DNA of 64,000 nucleotides from Fasciola hepatica (lineage: Eukaryota; Platyhelminthes; Trematoda; Plagiorchiida; Fasciolidae): positions 8,314,501-8,378,500 of the forward strand of contig CANUEZ040000129.1 of assembly GCA_948099385.1 (NCBI GenBank), given 5' to 3'. The number at the start of each line of letters is the position of its first letter. The first letter of the stretch is position 1. Shown piece by piece: positions 12,277 through 21,775 of the stretch. Under the pieces are notes generated by a model. That model had not been told where the DNA came from. It did no database searches and saw only the letters and a program-made list of their open reading frames with translations. The translations under genes and the position numbers were made by a program.

Positions 12277-12653
12277 TGTTACGAACGTTTGAGCAACGCG
12301 TAGCCAAATTCGCAACGGATCCCGAAATCAAAAGACGATTATCCGTGATATTCTACGATACTAGATTATTAAAATAAACAATGACATAAACAATATACAA
12401 ACCTCAATAATACGATCACAAGGACTCAACAACGAGAAACCGAATAGCAGCGTGTAAGCAGACAGCACGTGCGTCACGCAGGTCCTGAACAAGGATGTGC
12501 CAAAGTAGCGCTCTGGGCGCGAACAAACAACAATTGGTCCAGAAAAACAACCAGCTCGTAAAGATAAGTCAATAGTGTAGGCCAATGAGTGATGTTGGGA
12601 AAAACACTGAATCGCGAGGGAAAAAGGGGGATTTTTCACGACCGGCTGTTACA
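12277..12653 (-). repeat. BEL-2 3' LTR
   Basis: 377 bp. On the + strand it reads TGTTACGAACG at the left and GGCTGTTACA at the right. One difference from the 5' LTR at 18425-18801. It abuts BEL-1 pol on the left. Confidence 0.94.
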
Positions 12654-13186
12654 CCGCCCACCAAAATCCTCCTGGATCCTTAGCAGAGTCAAAGGTTTGG
12701 TATAAAGGTACTGATTCTTCCTACCTGCCTAGGCCCTGCTGTCAGTGCGCGCGTCTAATGCTCGTCGTCGACGTTCTACTACTGGTCGCACCTAATCCAT
12801 TGGATACATAGAAGTGAGGCTAATCTACATCTTCCACAAGACCAAATGACCGATGGCGGGCGTGAATGGTCACATAGACGTTGTCCTCGTGGGGGGCCGT
12901 CCGATCCTGGATGTACGTGCTTGAGTGTGTGTGTGTGTGCGTGTGTGTGTGTGCGTGTGTGTGTGTGCGTGTGTGTGTGCCGGGGTTACAATGAAATCAC
13001 AGGTATGACTACACGTCAAAGGAGGACTTTCTGCAATGTCAACAAAAGACCGCGTGGCAAGAAAACGAGTAAACCTTCTGTAATGTCAACGAAAGAACCG
13101 CGAGCGCTTTAACGTGTTTGACGGAGATTGTGTGGTATATATGGTGTTTCTTTATCCACCTCGATTACCGGTGTGGAAAAGGTTTA
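12654..13186 (-). other. BEL-2 3' untranslated region
   Basis: Region between the pol stop and the 3' LTR. Clearly homologous to the BEL-1 3' UTR (19288-19866): both contain a CA repeat, GCCCGCCATCGGTCA and a purine-rich end just before the LTR (GGAGGATTTTGGTGGGCGG in BEL-2, the likely polypurine tract). No open frame of note. Confidence 0.8.
12928..12980. repeat. (TG)n microsatellite with TGCG interruptions
   Basis: On the + strand, runs of GTGTGTGTGT broken three or four times by GTGCGTG. Lies in the BEL-2 3' UTR, in register with a shorter (CA)n at 19577-19595 in BEL-1. Confidence 0.95.
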
Positions 13187-14482
13187 CTAGGCCTCAGGGT
13201 TATCAGCTCCTCCGTCTTCGCTCTCGAGTAGGTTAATTCTGCGTATGTCACGAATGAGCACTCCGTTAGCTGTCTTCACCTTCACCGTTCTTATCATTTC
13301 GTCAGTGCTTTTGATGGTTTCCGTAACTACTCCCAAAGACCAAGCGCTGAAATGTGCGCGTTCGTCGGCGATCATAACCACGTCCCCAACTTTGAATGGT
13401 CTTGGTTTGGCCAGCCACTTCTGTCGAGTCTGCAAAGCCGGTAGGTACTCCCGTAGCCATCGCCTCCAGAAGACCTTGGCCAGATAGTTCGCTTGCTTCC
13501 ACCCGTGGAGGTAGCTCCCACAAAGTTTTACCGGCCCTTGAAAACCCTCGTTCGACCTAAGCGTCAATAAGCCGTTCGAAGTGAGCGCCAGGTGGGTGGG
13601 GTCGCCGTTCAATACTGGAACCAGGGGGCGGTTGTTCAGGATTCGCTCCACCTCAGTCATGACGGTGTTCAGCGTCTCGTCGTCGGGCGGCTGCTGCTCC
13701 ATGATCGACAGCAATATCCGTCTGGCGGACCGGATCATGCGTTCCCATATGCCGCCTCGGTGACTGGCTTGTAGGGGGTTGAAATGCCATCGTATGCCGT
13801 AGGCCACGGTTCGATTCTGCAGTTCGTCCCTGTTTATGTTCTTGTGCCAACGCTGCAATTCCCGTTGAGCGCCCACAAAGTTCGACCCATTATCTGAGTA
13901 TATATCGGCCGGCACGCCTCCTTGGTTGATAAATCTCCGCAAGGTCCGCAGGAAAGTATCGGTCGTCATCGAATGTGCGACTTCTAGGTGTACCGCACGT
14001 GATTTCATGCACGTCATGATACATCCATACCGCTTTTCTAATCTCTCCCCACACTTGATCCACAAGGGCCCGAAATAGTCCAACCCGTGGTCACTAATTG
14101 GCCACCAGCTCGCAGTCACCCTGCATTCTGGTAGTGGGGCCATGAGTTGTTTGCCCGCCGTGGCATTGCGTCTCCTACATTGCACACAACGTCGGATTAC
14201 GCGTTTTACAGTCTCTCGTCCTGTCAGCCACCAGAGGTGCTTTCGGTTGACGCTCGTCATGTGACTCTCTCCGGTATGTCCCTCTACGGTGTGGACGTGT
14301 TGGATAATTAGCTCTACTACAGGCTGTCTCGCAGGCGGCAGTTTAGGATACTTTGTGTTGAAGTTCAGATGGGCGTTGGCCAGCTTACCATCCACCCGCA
14401 TGAGTCCATCAATTTGTTTGGGGTTTAAACGCTTCAGCTCGCCTCTTGGAGATGATATTTCTTTGTTGATTGGTCCCACTTC
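13187..14482 (-). pseudogene. BEL-2 integrase and C-terminal domain
   Basis: Open for about 430 codons. Zinc-binding region has HTVEGHTGESH then CVQCRRRN; catalytic core has the first Asp in SDHGLDYFGP, the second in YSDNGSNFVGA and the Glu in GGIWERMIRSARR. Then the ILNNRPLVP region and a DUF5641-like tail (KVGDVVMIADE, WSLGVVTETI) that in BEL/Pao and related elements follows integrase. The first codon of the open stretch is GTG, not a eukaryotic start: the frame is continuous with the upstream pol reading and is cut off from it by TAA at 14485-14483. Catalytic residues look intact, so only this domain of BEL-2 appears undamaged. Confidence 0.9.
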
Positions 14483-14485
14483 TTA

Positions 14486-14736
14486 CGCCCTCTCGAGCTC
14501 TTGGGCGAAAGCCTCGCGTTGTATCATTCTGAAATTATCGTATTCTGCGACTTGTAGCTCATCGGGACTTATCGAGCAGACCCGTATCCGGCCTGAGGGC
14601 CGTAGCCCTTTCATGACTAGTAAATTTCTCTTGAACCCGGCCAACCAAACTCATGCATCAAGTTTCTTCACCCAGGAAGAAAACCTGACCAGTCGCGATA
14701 AAATGGACGACGCTTCGACGACGTTGGTTGCTATCA
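14486..14736 (-). pseudogene. BEL-2 RNase H-integrase linker with stops
   Basis: The RNase H frame ends at 14737 after a frameshift; the correct continuation in another frame reads FSSWVKKLDA, TGA at 14653-14651, then VWLAGFKRNLLVMKG and on to TAA at 14485-14483. This is the linker typical of BEL/Pao between RNase H and integrase. A 30-bp patch at about 14700-14729 differs strongly from BEL-1 while flanks are identical. Confidence 0.8.
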
Positions 14737-15957
14737 CTACGCCTTTGATCTCCAGTTCCAATTCCGTAGGGGTTTTAATTCGAACACGGGCCAGTCCTGT
14801 TTGGGCAATTGCAGGAAGTTTGGCCCTCTCGTCCACGTGTCCAGTTGCCTGAAGTTGTTCGCACCTCGGGAGCACAGATCGGCCGGATTATCGCCAGACC
14901 TTACATGCTTCCACTGGTTCATGGTTGATTCATCGTGGATAATCGTGAGCCGGTTAGCGACGAAAGTACTAAACCGGCTCCGAACGCCGTTAATGTAGTA
15001 AAGTACTATCGTTGAATCCGTCCAGAAGCTCACCGACCAAATGTACAGATCGAAACATCTCTTCACAGCTTGCACCACCCTGACTGCTAACACGGCTGCG
15101 CTGAGTTCAAGGCGTGGGATTGAGACCGACTTCAGTGGAGCAACGCGGGCTTTGGCGAACAGGATCCTCGTAGTATATTGTCCATCTCCTGTGCACCATC
15201 GTCCGTACACTACAGCCCCATAACCAACTTCGGATGCATCGGAAAAAGCATGTAGTTCTCCAGTCCGTGTCGTATGGCCAGGAGTCAAACATCGTGGGAT
15301 TCTTATGTCCCCTAATTTCTTCAAGGTGTTCAGAAATTCTTCCCAGTCCAGCCGGTCCCCTCGGTCCAGTGACTGGTCCCAATCAACTTCCTTACGGCAC
15401 AGCGGCGGCAGTGAGGTCTTTTCGGGTAGCAGCCATGGTGAGACAAAACCGAGCGGGTCGAACAAACTTGAGACGGCAGATAGTATGCCACGAAAGGTTA
15501 TTGGCAGCTCGGGAACGTTCAGTTCGAAAACAAAATCGTCCGTTTCCGCGTCCCATTGTATCCCTAAAGTGCGCTCGATAGGAAGTGGAGAGCCGTCCAA
15601 ATCTCTTACCCTTTCGGCCTTTTCGTGATACGGGATGACCTTCAGCACTTCTGAAGCGTTCGACATCCATTTTGTTAGATGGAAGCCGCCCTCTTCCAGC
15701 AATTTTGTCAGGCCTCTGATCTGTGCTAGAGCTGATTCTATATCATCGAATGACCCAAGGTAGTCGTCGACGTAGAAGTTTCTGCTGACGCCATCTATCA
15801 CCGACCGGCTGACTAGATCTCCATATTTGTTCGCGGCTTTCCGAAGGGCGTAGTTTGCACAAAACGGTGACGACACGGCTCCGAAGGGGTGGACGGTCAT
15901 CCTATAATTTACCACTGAGTTGTCCCGCTCGTTCTCTTCCCACCACAGGAAAAGCAA
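14737..15957 (-). pseudogene. BEL-2 reverse transcriptase (second half) and RNase H
   Basis: About 400 codons open. It starts at a TTG inside RT (LLFLWWEENER), so the start is an artefact of a one-base loss just upstream, not a real initiation. Contains the RT B motif region HPFGAVSSPFCANYALRK, YVDDYLGS with both catalytic Asp residues, the thumb and connection, and RNase H with Asp in FSDASEVGYGAV, Glu in PRLELSAAV, Asp in WTDSTIVLYY and a final Asp in RSGDNPADL. The translation is identical to BEL-1 9915-11135 over all 406 residues. Confidence 0.9.
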
Positions 15958-16880
15958 CGCATCTCGCTCTCCAACCGGTATTTTACCTGATGAAACATTT
16001 CCTTAATATGGGCGGACAAGACCACTTCACTCTTTTTGAAGCGGCACATAACATCGATCAGTGGTGTGGTCCAGTCAGGCCCCTGTAGTAGGCGATCGTT
16101 TAACGACTTGCCCTGAAACTTGGCCGCACAGTCGAAAACCACCCGCAGTTTATTGGGTTTCTTGGGGTTGATAACCAGATGGTGAGGCAGATACCAGATA
16201 CCCCTTTTGCTGTCGGTGTTCACAGGCACCTTTTCAACGTAACCGAGGGCCTCCTTTCGCTTCATCAAATCCGCGTATCGTTCCCACAGATTCTGGTCTC
16301 GAATGAAGCGTTCTTTTAGTCGTAGTAATCGTTGGAGAACATAATTTCTGTTGTCAGTCCACGGGTCGTCCGGTGTGCGCCATGGGAGGGGAACCTCGAA
16401 CTGTTTTTTGAGGCCTCTAGAGCCTTGCCGCACCGTTTGTAGAGCGAAGTGATCCTCTTGAGACAACGTCGGTCTTTCGTCTCCAATGTCATGAAACTCC
16501 TTTTCATACAGCCGTTGCAGATGATACTCTATGCAGTCCGTTTCGGCGGATAAGTAATTCACGGAACCGCGTACCCCTACTGGACCGCATAACATCCATC
16601 CCAGAGCCGTGCGTACGGCATAAGGTGCCTGGCGGTCGCCCACTCTTTGGTCAAGCACCCAGTGCGCCTCTGGCACGTCGCATCCGATGAGGAGATCCAC
16701 TTCATCATCTTCCCAGTCTACAACGGTTACCTCCTGAAGGTGGGGCCACCTAGTAAAGATTGCGTTGACCGACCTTGGTGCTCGCACGGGGAGATCCGCT
16801 AACGTGAATGCCTCCGTTGGTTCAATTTCCTCGTTAGTGTCTAGAGAGATGAGTTGCAGCCTTAATCTACCGGCAGTCAT
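15909..16880 (-). pseudogene. BEL-2 protease second half and RT first half
   Basis: Starts at ATG 16880, which overlaps the gag-frame stop by one base (TAATG). Shows VDLLIGCDVPEAHWV (second conserved protease box), TALGWMLCGP, the RT entry region (FIRDQNLWERYADLMKRKEALGYVE, WYLPHHLV, KLRVVFDCAAKFQGKSLND) and AHIKEMFHQV where family members have Asp in place of His at motif A. The frame is lost just after RLESEM, where a single base is missing relative to the expected reading. Because motif A Asp binds catalytic metal, the His alone predicts a dead polymerase. Confidence 0.88.
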
Positions 16881-18382
16881 TACCTGTGTTTTCTGCCCAC
16901 CGTGCTCACTGCCAACGACGTCGCACGTTTAGCGAGTCGGTGTTTGTCGGCAAACCGCTCTTTCACTAGCGTAGTGTCCGATCCACTGTCGACGAAAGCC
17001 AACGCCTTGACTATCCCAGTCGGAGTCACTACTCCCACGGCCACTACGCCTAAACGTACCGGTTTACTGGCAGATTGTGAAGATGAACAAAGTACGCTGG
17101 GCTTGGCAATCGCCTCGGATATGGTTATTCTCGCCTGATGCAGCAGCCGATGGTGTCTGCCCGTGCAGCCCTCGTAACCACATCGATTCCTTGTTCTACA
17201 GGCTGCTGCCCGGTGCGTGGTGTTGAGACAGATAAAACACGCTTCTGCCATCCCCGCCATTCCCCACCGTTCGTCTATTGTGGCGCTGCCGAACTTGGGG
17301 CATTCTGGTAGGCCATGGCTATTACCACAGTATCTGCAATTGGGTTGCGCCGTAGCATCTCGTGAAATGACGTGGGTATTGGTCCAAGGCTGGTACTTTG
17401 GATGTTCCCGTACAGGGGTTTGGACTTGGCTAGTACTGGGCTTGTTTGCTTGGTTGCTGTCCCGGATAAGTCGGCCGAATCTGCTGTCAGCTGTCTTGGT
17501 TTGCCTGTCCAAGTTTTCGGTCAGGTCTTCGAAGTTGGCTTCTCTGTCGCTTCGGCTTATCCGTCCTGCTTCTTCCGCCCACCGACCCTGTAGTTCGGGA
17601 GAGAGGTGACGGACTATGCCTTCCAAAGTGTGCATGGCGTCTAGGTCAGCCCTGTAACCTAAATGGTCGAGGGCTATTGAGCAGTTCTGCATCTTGATCA
17701 CCAGGTCGGCCATGGTGTAGACGTCGCCGTTGGTTCTCTTTGCCTCTACCATCACTCCCTCTATTAGGTTACGGGCCACTTTGAAAGGTTGGCCAAACAA
17801 GTCCCTCAGAATCTTTCTTGCCCTTGTGTAGCCTTGTTCTGGATCGAGCATGGTGCACCCGTCGATAGCTTCTCGCGCTCGGCCTCGGCAGTAGTGAGTA
17901 AGGTAAAGAAGCCTTTGCCCAGGGTCGTTTACCTTGTTTTCAACGAACGTCTCGAACTGTTTGACAAACTTGCAGTATTGCTCAGCTCGCCCGTCGAAAA
18001 CCGTTAACTCCACTCTAGGCAGATCGATCGATGGTGGTTTGTAGTCGGCGACCGGCGTGGGGTTCCCTACCTTATTGCACTCTAACCTATCGGAAGTGTC
18101 GAAGTCACTGGTCTCATGCTCTCGCTGTTTCTGTGTACACTTCTCTGCTTCATGCGCCTGTAGTCTAGCCGAAAGTAACTGTTGCTCTAGTTCTAGTATT
18201 CTCAGCTTATATAAATCGACATCCTTACGATCAATATTGCTTTCAATAACACATGAGCTAGCACTGACAGGACTATGCGATCTAGCATTAACTAAAGAAT
18301 CATATGTACCCAAAACCTCCCCAGAGACTTGCCGTATTACTTCCCGTCCGGATTCGACTGCTTTTGATCCTTTTCTTGGCAT
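16880..18382 (-). CDS. gag: BEL-2 gag with N-terminal protease
   Basis: About 500 codons, open. I chose the ATG at 18382 (context GCAAAATGCC, shared with BEL-1 7490) rather than an in-frame ATG inside the LTR. Domains: short basic N-terminus; coiled coil with heptad leucines (LEQQLLSARLQAHEAE); DUF1759-type gag core (ELTVFDGRAEQYCKFVKQF, then YLTHYCRGRAREAIDG and RARKILRDLFGQPFKVA); three zinc-binding motifs, CRYCGNSHGLPEC, CFICLNTTHRAAAC and CGYEGCTGRHHRLLH; and the protease active site AFVDSGSDTTLV. The product should form the particle, bind RNA and process it. It ends in the middle of protease at TAA, so protease is split between this frame and the next. The gag moiety itself looks intact. 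Confidence 0.88.
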   Translation of the reverse strand: MPRKGSKAVESGREVIRQVSGEVLGTYDSLVNARSHSPVSASSCVIESNIDRKDVDLYKLRILELEQQLLSARLQAHEAEKCTQKQREHETSDFDTSDRLECNKVGNPTPVADYKPPSIDLPRVELTVFDGRAEQYCKFVKQFETFVENKVNDPGQRLLYLTHYCRGRAREAIDGCTMLDPEQGYTRARKILRDLFGQPFKVARNLIEGVMVEAKRTNGDVYTMADLVIKMQNCSIALDHLGYRADLDAMHTLEGIVRHLSPELQGRWAEEAGRISRSDREANFEDLTENLDRQTKTADSRFGRLIRDSNQANKPSTSQVQTPVREHPKYQPWTNTHVISRDATAQPNCRYCGNSHGLPECPKFGSATIDERWGMAGMAEACFICLNTTHRAAACRTRNRCGYEGCTGRHHRLLHQARITISEAIAKPSVLCSSSQSASKPVRLGVVAVGVVTPTGIVKALAFVDSGSDTTLVKERFADKHRLAKRATSLAVSTVGRKHR

Positions 18383-18424
18383 TTTGCGTGATTTTTCCTC
18401 GTTCCAAATAGATCTACTGAGTAT

Positions 18425-18801
18425 TGTTACGAACGTTTGAGCAATGCGTAGCCAAATTCGCAACGGATCCCGAAATCAAAAGACGATTATCCGTGATATT
18501 CTACGATACTAGATTATTAAAATAAACAATGACATAAACAATATACAAACCTCAATAATACGATCACAAGGACTCAACAACGAGAAACCGAATAGCAGCG
18601 TGTAAGCAGACAGCACGTGCGTCACGCAGGTCCTGAACAAGGATGTGCCAAAGTAGCGCTCTGGGCGCGAACAAACAACAATTGGTCCAGAAAAACAACC
18701 AGCTCGTAAAGATAAGTCAATAGTGTAGGCCAATGAGTGATGTTGGGAAAAACACTGAATCGCGAGGGAAAAAGGGGGATTTTTCACGACCGGCTGTTAC
18801 A
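18425..18801 (-). repeat. BEL-2 5' LTR
   Basis: 377 bp, one difference from the 3' LTR. Followed on the minus strand by ATACTCAGTAGATC and, after 43 bases, the gag ATG; the same leader occurs in BEL-1. A primer-binding site may lie in the conserved TTTGGAAC segment but I cannot assign a tRNA. Confidence 0.94.
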
Positions 18802-19287
18802 CCCACCAACCTGGCGCTCACCCCGAAAGATGCTTTGAGGTTAAGGTCGAATGAGGGTTTCCAAGGGCCGGCTCACTTTCGGGGGAGCTACCTCCACGGG
18901 TGGAAGCAGGCTAATTATCTTTCCGAGGTTTTCTGGAGGCGCTGGCTGCAGGAGTACCTACCGGCCCTGCAGACTCGGCAGAAGTGGCTGATCAAAACAA
19001 GACCATTCAAGGTTAGGGATATGATGGTGATCGCAGACGAACGCGCACATTTCAGCACCTGGTCCTTGGGAGTAGTTATGGAAACTATCAAAAGCACTGA
19101 CGAAATGATAAGAACGGTGAAGGTGAAGACAGCCAACGGAGTGCTCATCCGTGACATACGTAGTATTAGCCTACTCGAGAGTGAAGGCAGGGAAGCTAAT
19201 AACACTGAAGCCCAGGAGACTATTTCGCATTCGTCTTCGAGGTGGGTAAAGAAACCCCCATATATGGAAGCAATTTCGACACACTGA
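18802..19287 (+). pseudogene. BEL-1 pol C-terminus, continuing after BEL-2
   Basis: Starts with the second CCCAC target copy and continues the pol frame of BEL-1: PTNLALTPKDALRLRSNEGF, then GSYLHGWKQANYL, FWRRWLQEYLPALQTRQKWL, a DUF5641-like segment (FKVRDMMVIADE, WSLGVVMETI) and a stop TGA at 19285-19287. About 80 percent identical to the matching part of BEL-2 (13600-13187), in sharp contrast to the near identity just before 12227. The apparent ATG at 18733 lies inside the BEL-2 LTR and is not a start. Confidence 0.9.
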
Positions 19288-19866
19288 GGTATCGAACCAT
19301 CACACATCCCGATGCACACACACCTACGTTGTACTCGTTATACCACATGGTCTCCGTCAAGCACGTTACGGCGCTCACGGTCTTTCGTTAAGGTTACTGA
19401 AGGTTTTTCCGATATGTGTTGATAAATGCGATTCCATTGTACATCCAGACACACATACCCGATGCACGCTTTACCCCGTAATCCCCATCAAACATGTAAC
19501 GGTGTTCGTAATTTGATTTTTATGACGTTACTGAAACGTCTTTTGCATATGTGGAGGTAGCGGAGATCACATCGTACACACACACACACACTCACGCAAG
19601 CACATACAGCCAGGGCAGGAATACCCTTCCAAGGACAGTATCTATGTTTCCCCTCCACGCCCGCCATCGGTCAGTTGCTCTCGTGGAAGATGTAGAATAG
19701 CCTCGCGTCTATGTGGCCAACGGATAAGGTGCGACCGTGAGTAGAACGTTGACGACAAGCGTTAGGCGAGCGCACTGACAGCAGGGCCTAAGTAGGTAGG
19801 AAGAATCAGTACCTTTGTACCAAACCGTTGACTCTGCTAAAGATTCGGGAAAATTTTGGTGAATGG
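19288..19866 (+). other. BEL-1 3' untranslated region
   Basis: Homologous to the BEL-2 3' UTR, including a (CA)n at 19577-19595, CGCCCGCCATCGGTCAG near 19660 and a purine-rich end (GATTCGGGAAAATTTTGGTG) before the LTR, the likely polypurine tract. Confidence 0.75.
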
Positions 19867-20243
19867 TGTAAAGACCGGTCGTGGAAAAATCCCCTAGAAC
19901 CTTCGCGATCCAGCGTTTTTCTTAACTTCACTCACTTGCCTACACTATTGACATGTCTTTACGAACTGCTTGTTTTTATGGACCAATTTTTGTTTGTTCG
20001 TGCCCAGAACGCTACTTGGTCATATCCTTGTTCTGGACCTACGTGACTCACGTGCTCCTTGCTCGCACGCCGCAATTCGGTTTCTCGCTTGTTGAGTCCT
20101 CGTGATCTCATTATTGAGGTTTGTATTTTTTTGGTGTCATTTTTCATTCGATAACCTAGTATCGTGGATTATCACGGATAATCGCCTCTTGATTTCGGGA
20201 TCCGTTGCGAATTTGCCTATGCTTTCCTCAAATATGTGTTACA
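19867..20243 (+). repeat. BEL-1 3' LTR
   Basis: 377 bp from TGTAAAGACC to TGTGTTACA. Six differences from 7073-7449. Followed by the CGGGC target copy at 20244-20248. Confidence 0.93.
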
Positions 20244-20248
20244 CGGGC

Positions 20249-20500
20249 TCAAGCGACGACATCACGGTCGATGTTGTGCCAAACAACGGTTATCGACGAG
20301 TTTAGCAGGTGCCTTTATGCCTGGGTAGGACAAACCCCGTGAACCTTCGAAAAACTGTCGCCTTAAAGCTGACAATACTACTGGCCTAGGGTGGCCTTCG
20401 GAAATGTCACGCAGCATGCAACCTTTAGCTGAGGGAATGGGAACCGACTAGAGCTGTAGCCATGAGATGCTACGAAGCTACTGAATCTCGGGATTGTCAG
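20249..20500 (-). pseudogene. gypsy-1 integrase N-terminal region, split from its 3' half
   Basis: Minus-strand reading gives EGHPRPVVLSALRRQFFEG, then RGLSYPGIKA and AKLVDNRCL, the segment that precedes and includes the first half of the zinc-binding region in gypsy integrases. Frame is lost near 20265. The reading continues at 7072 (RTCIQC), which shows that BEL-1 inserted here. Confidence 0.75.
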
Positions 20501-20606
20501 CCTGAGCTGATGAAATAGCCTCGAGGTTCGCCGGGCCGGGGGCGCTGAGGGTCAGGTTATGAATGCGAGGTAGCGTGTCTACGACAGTACCATCAAACCC
20601 GGAGGT

Positions 20607-21760
20607 ATGATATACGCCGTTCGTGTACTGAGTGATTTAATCAAGATCTCTAGACTCTCTGTAAGAGTATCTGTCCGTGGTGGTACGCAACTTGTGGATG
20701 ATCGGTTTACGGCCGGTGTAGACCGTAAAATTCGCGTCCCTTCGGGGTGTGCCTTAAGTGGCGGACCCCGAGAGAGGCATCGAAAATTCCGCGGCAGAAG
20801 GTGCTACGCTTGGATTCAGCCGGCTGTAGCTTTTTGGAGAAGGAAACAACCAGTTGCCAAGCGTCAGCTAAGTATTGTTGCAGCACCGCGCCCACGGCTT
20901 TGTCCGGTGAGTCGGGGACGAAAACTGTTGGGGAGGCTGGTTTCAGGTATGTTAGCGGGGCTATGTTACCATTAGCCTGCTTCAGCGTAGCAAATGCATC
21001 TCGTGCGGTTTCTGTGAAGGCCAGCTGTTTCGCTTTCTCTTTTACCAGGTCAGTGAGCAGCTGCACCAGATGTGCGCATTGCTGGATGAAACGAAGACAA
21101 AAGTTAACCAGCTCGTCGGAATGCCGTAGTCGCTTGGAAGAGGTAAGTTCTGGGTAGTCCCGGATTGCCTGCGCCTTATCCTGCAATAGTGTGAACCCTG
21201 TAGAAGTAATCTTGTGACCTAGGAATTTGATGGCGTTGATGCCCATTACACACCTATTCGCTTTGACCGCAACCCCGTGTTAGGACTGGCGGTCGCACAG
21301 CGGGCGTAGAATTGCAAGATGTTCTGTTTTAGACTGGCCCTCAATCAAGATATCGTTCAGATAAGCCAACACGAAATCCGCTTCACTGCTTATCATGTCG
21401 GTGAACCGCTGGAAAGTTTGCTTGCCGTCTCTGAGTCCAAAGAACATTCGTGTGAACTCTCAAAGACTGAAAGGAGCTGCCATGACTGTTTTGGGGATAT
21501 CGGCCCCAGCTACTGGTTTTTGTCCTGGTATGCCCGCACTAAATCTATTTGAATAGAAATTATCTTGCCAGCCAAACCAGCTTTGAGTTCCGTGATGCGC
21601 GGAATAGGATATCGATCGGGGGTAGTCACCGGTTGAGTGAGCAATGGTTCCCGCACGGCCCTCAGTCGTCGAGCAACTTCTTCGGGGCCATTGGCAGGGA
21701 TGAAGCCCAGGGACTGCGGGAAGACCGGACAATTCTCAAGCTATGCTTGTGTTAGAACTC
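20607..21760 (-). pseudogene. gypsy-1 reverse transcriptase and RNase H
   Basis: Minus strand. RT pieces: a degenerate PDRYPIPRITEL, IDLVRAY, KTVMA, FTRMFFGL, then FVLAYLNDILIEG near 21380-21340 where the catalytic YxDD box reads YLND, then a fairly clean stretch at 21246-20707 with FLGHKITSTGF, RDYPELTSSKRLR, LVNFC and an RNase H start (FVPDSPDKAVGAVLQQYL, FSKKLQPAESKRSTF). At least three frame changes and the Asp to Asn change at the active site mark it as dead. Confidence 0.8.
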
Positions 21761-21775
21761 GGAGCTGGGGTACAC

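Larger units (their letters stand above)
12277..18801 (-). mobile_element. BEL-2: BEL/Pao LTR retrotransposon, minus strand, nested in BEL-1 pol
   Basis: 6525-bp element with 377-bp LTRs that differ at one position I could see (C/T at 12297 versus 18445), terminal TGTAAC...GTTACA, and a perfect CCCAC duplication. Order on the minus strand: LTR, gag, protease, RT, RNase H, integrase, DUF5641-like tail, 3' UTR with a long (CA)n, LTR. Despite its youth, pol is broken at five places (frame break at 16880, RT frame loss near 15960, frameshift near 14770, stops at 14653-14651 and 14485-14483) and motif A of RT has His for Asp. The same lesions occur in BEL-1. Confidence 0.94.
7073..20243 (+). mobile_element. 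BEL-1: BEL/Pao LTR retrotransposon, + strand, interrupted by BEL-2
   Basis: Complete element with two 377-bp LTRs that differ at six positions I could count, flanked by CGGGC duplications. Without the 6525-bp nested BEL-2 and its extra target copy it would be about 6.64 kb. Order on the + strand: LTR, gag with zinc knuckles, DTG-class protease (VDSGSD), reverse transcriptase, RNase H, integrase, DUF5641-like C-terminus, 3' UTR, LTR. That order, and the gag type, are diagnostic of BEL/Pao. It sits in the integrase of gypsy-1. Its coding region has several stops and frameshifts, so it is inactive. Confidence 0.93.

Noticed and set aside
11393..12292. A separate integrase gene starting at 11393 (and at 14479)
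   Set aside because: The first codon is GTG, not a eukaryotic start, and the frame is the continuation of pol after a nonsense codon.
12928..12980. Regulatory or Z-DNA element at the TG repeat
   Set aside because: The repeat is explained by the BEL 3' UTR. No evidence for an added role.
18383..18463. Upstream ATG at 18463 as the gag start of BEL-2
   Set aside because: It lies inside the 5' LTR. The ATG at 18382 has the context shared with BEL-1 and follows the leader.
18733..18801. ATG at 18733 as the start of a 184-codon gene
   Set aside because: The first part is BEL-2 LTR sequence. The real content from 18802 is the BEL-1 pol C-terminus.
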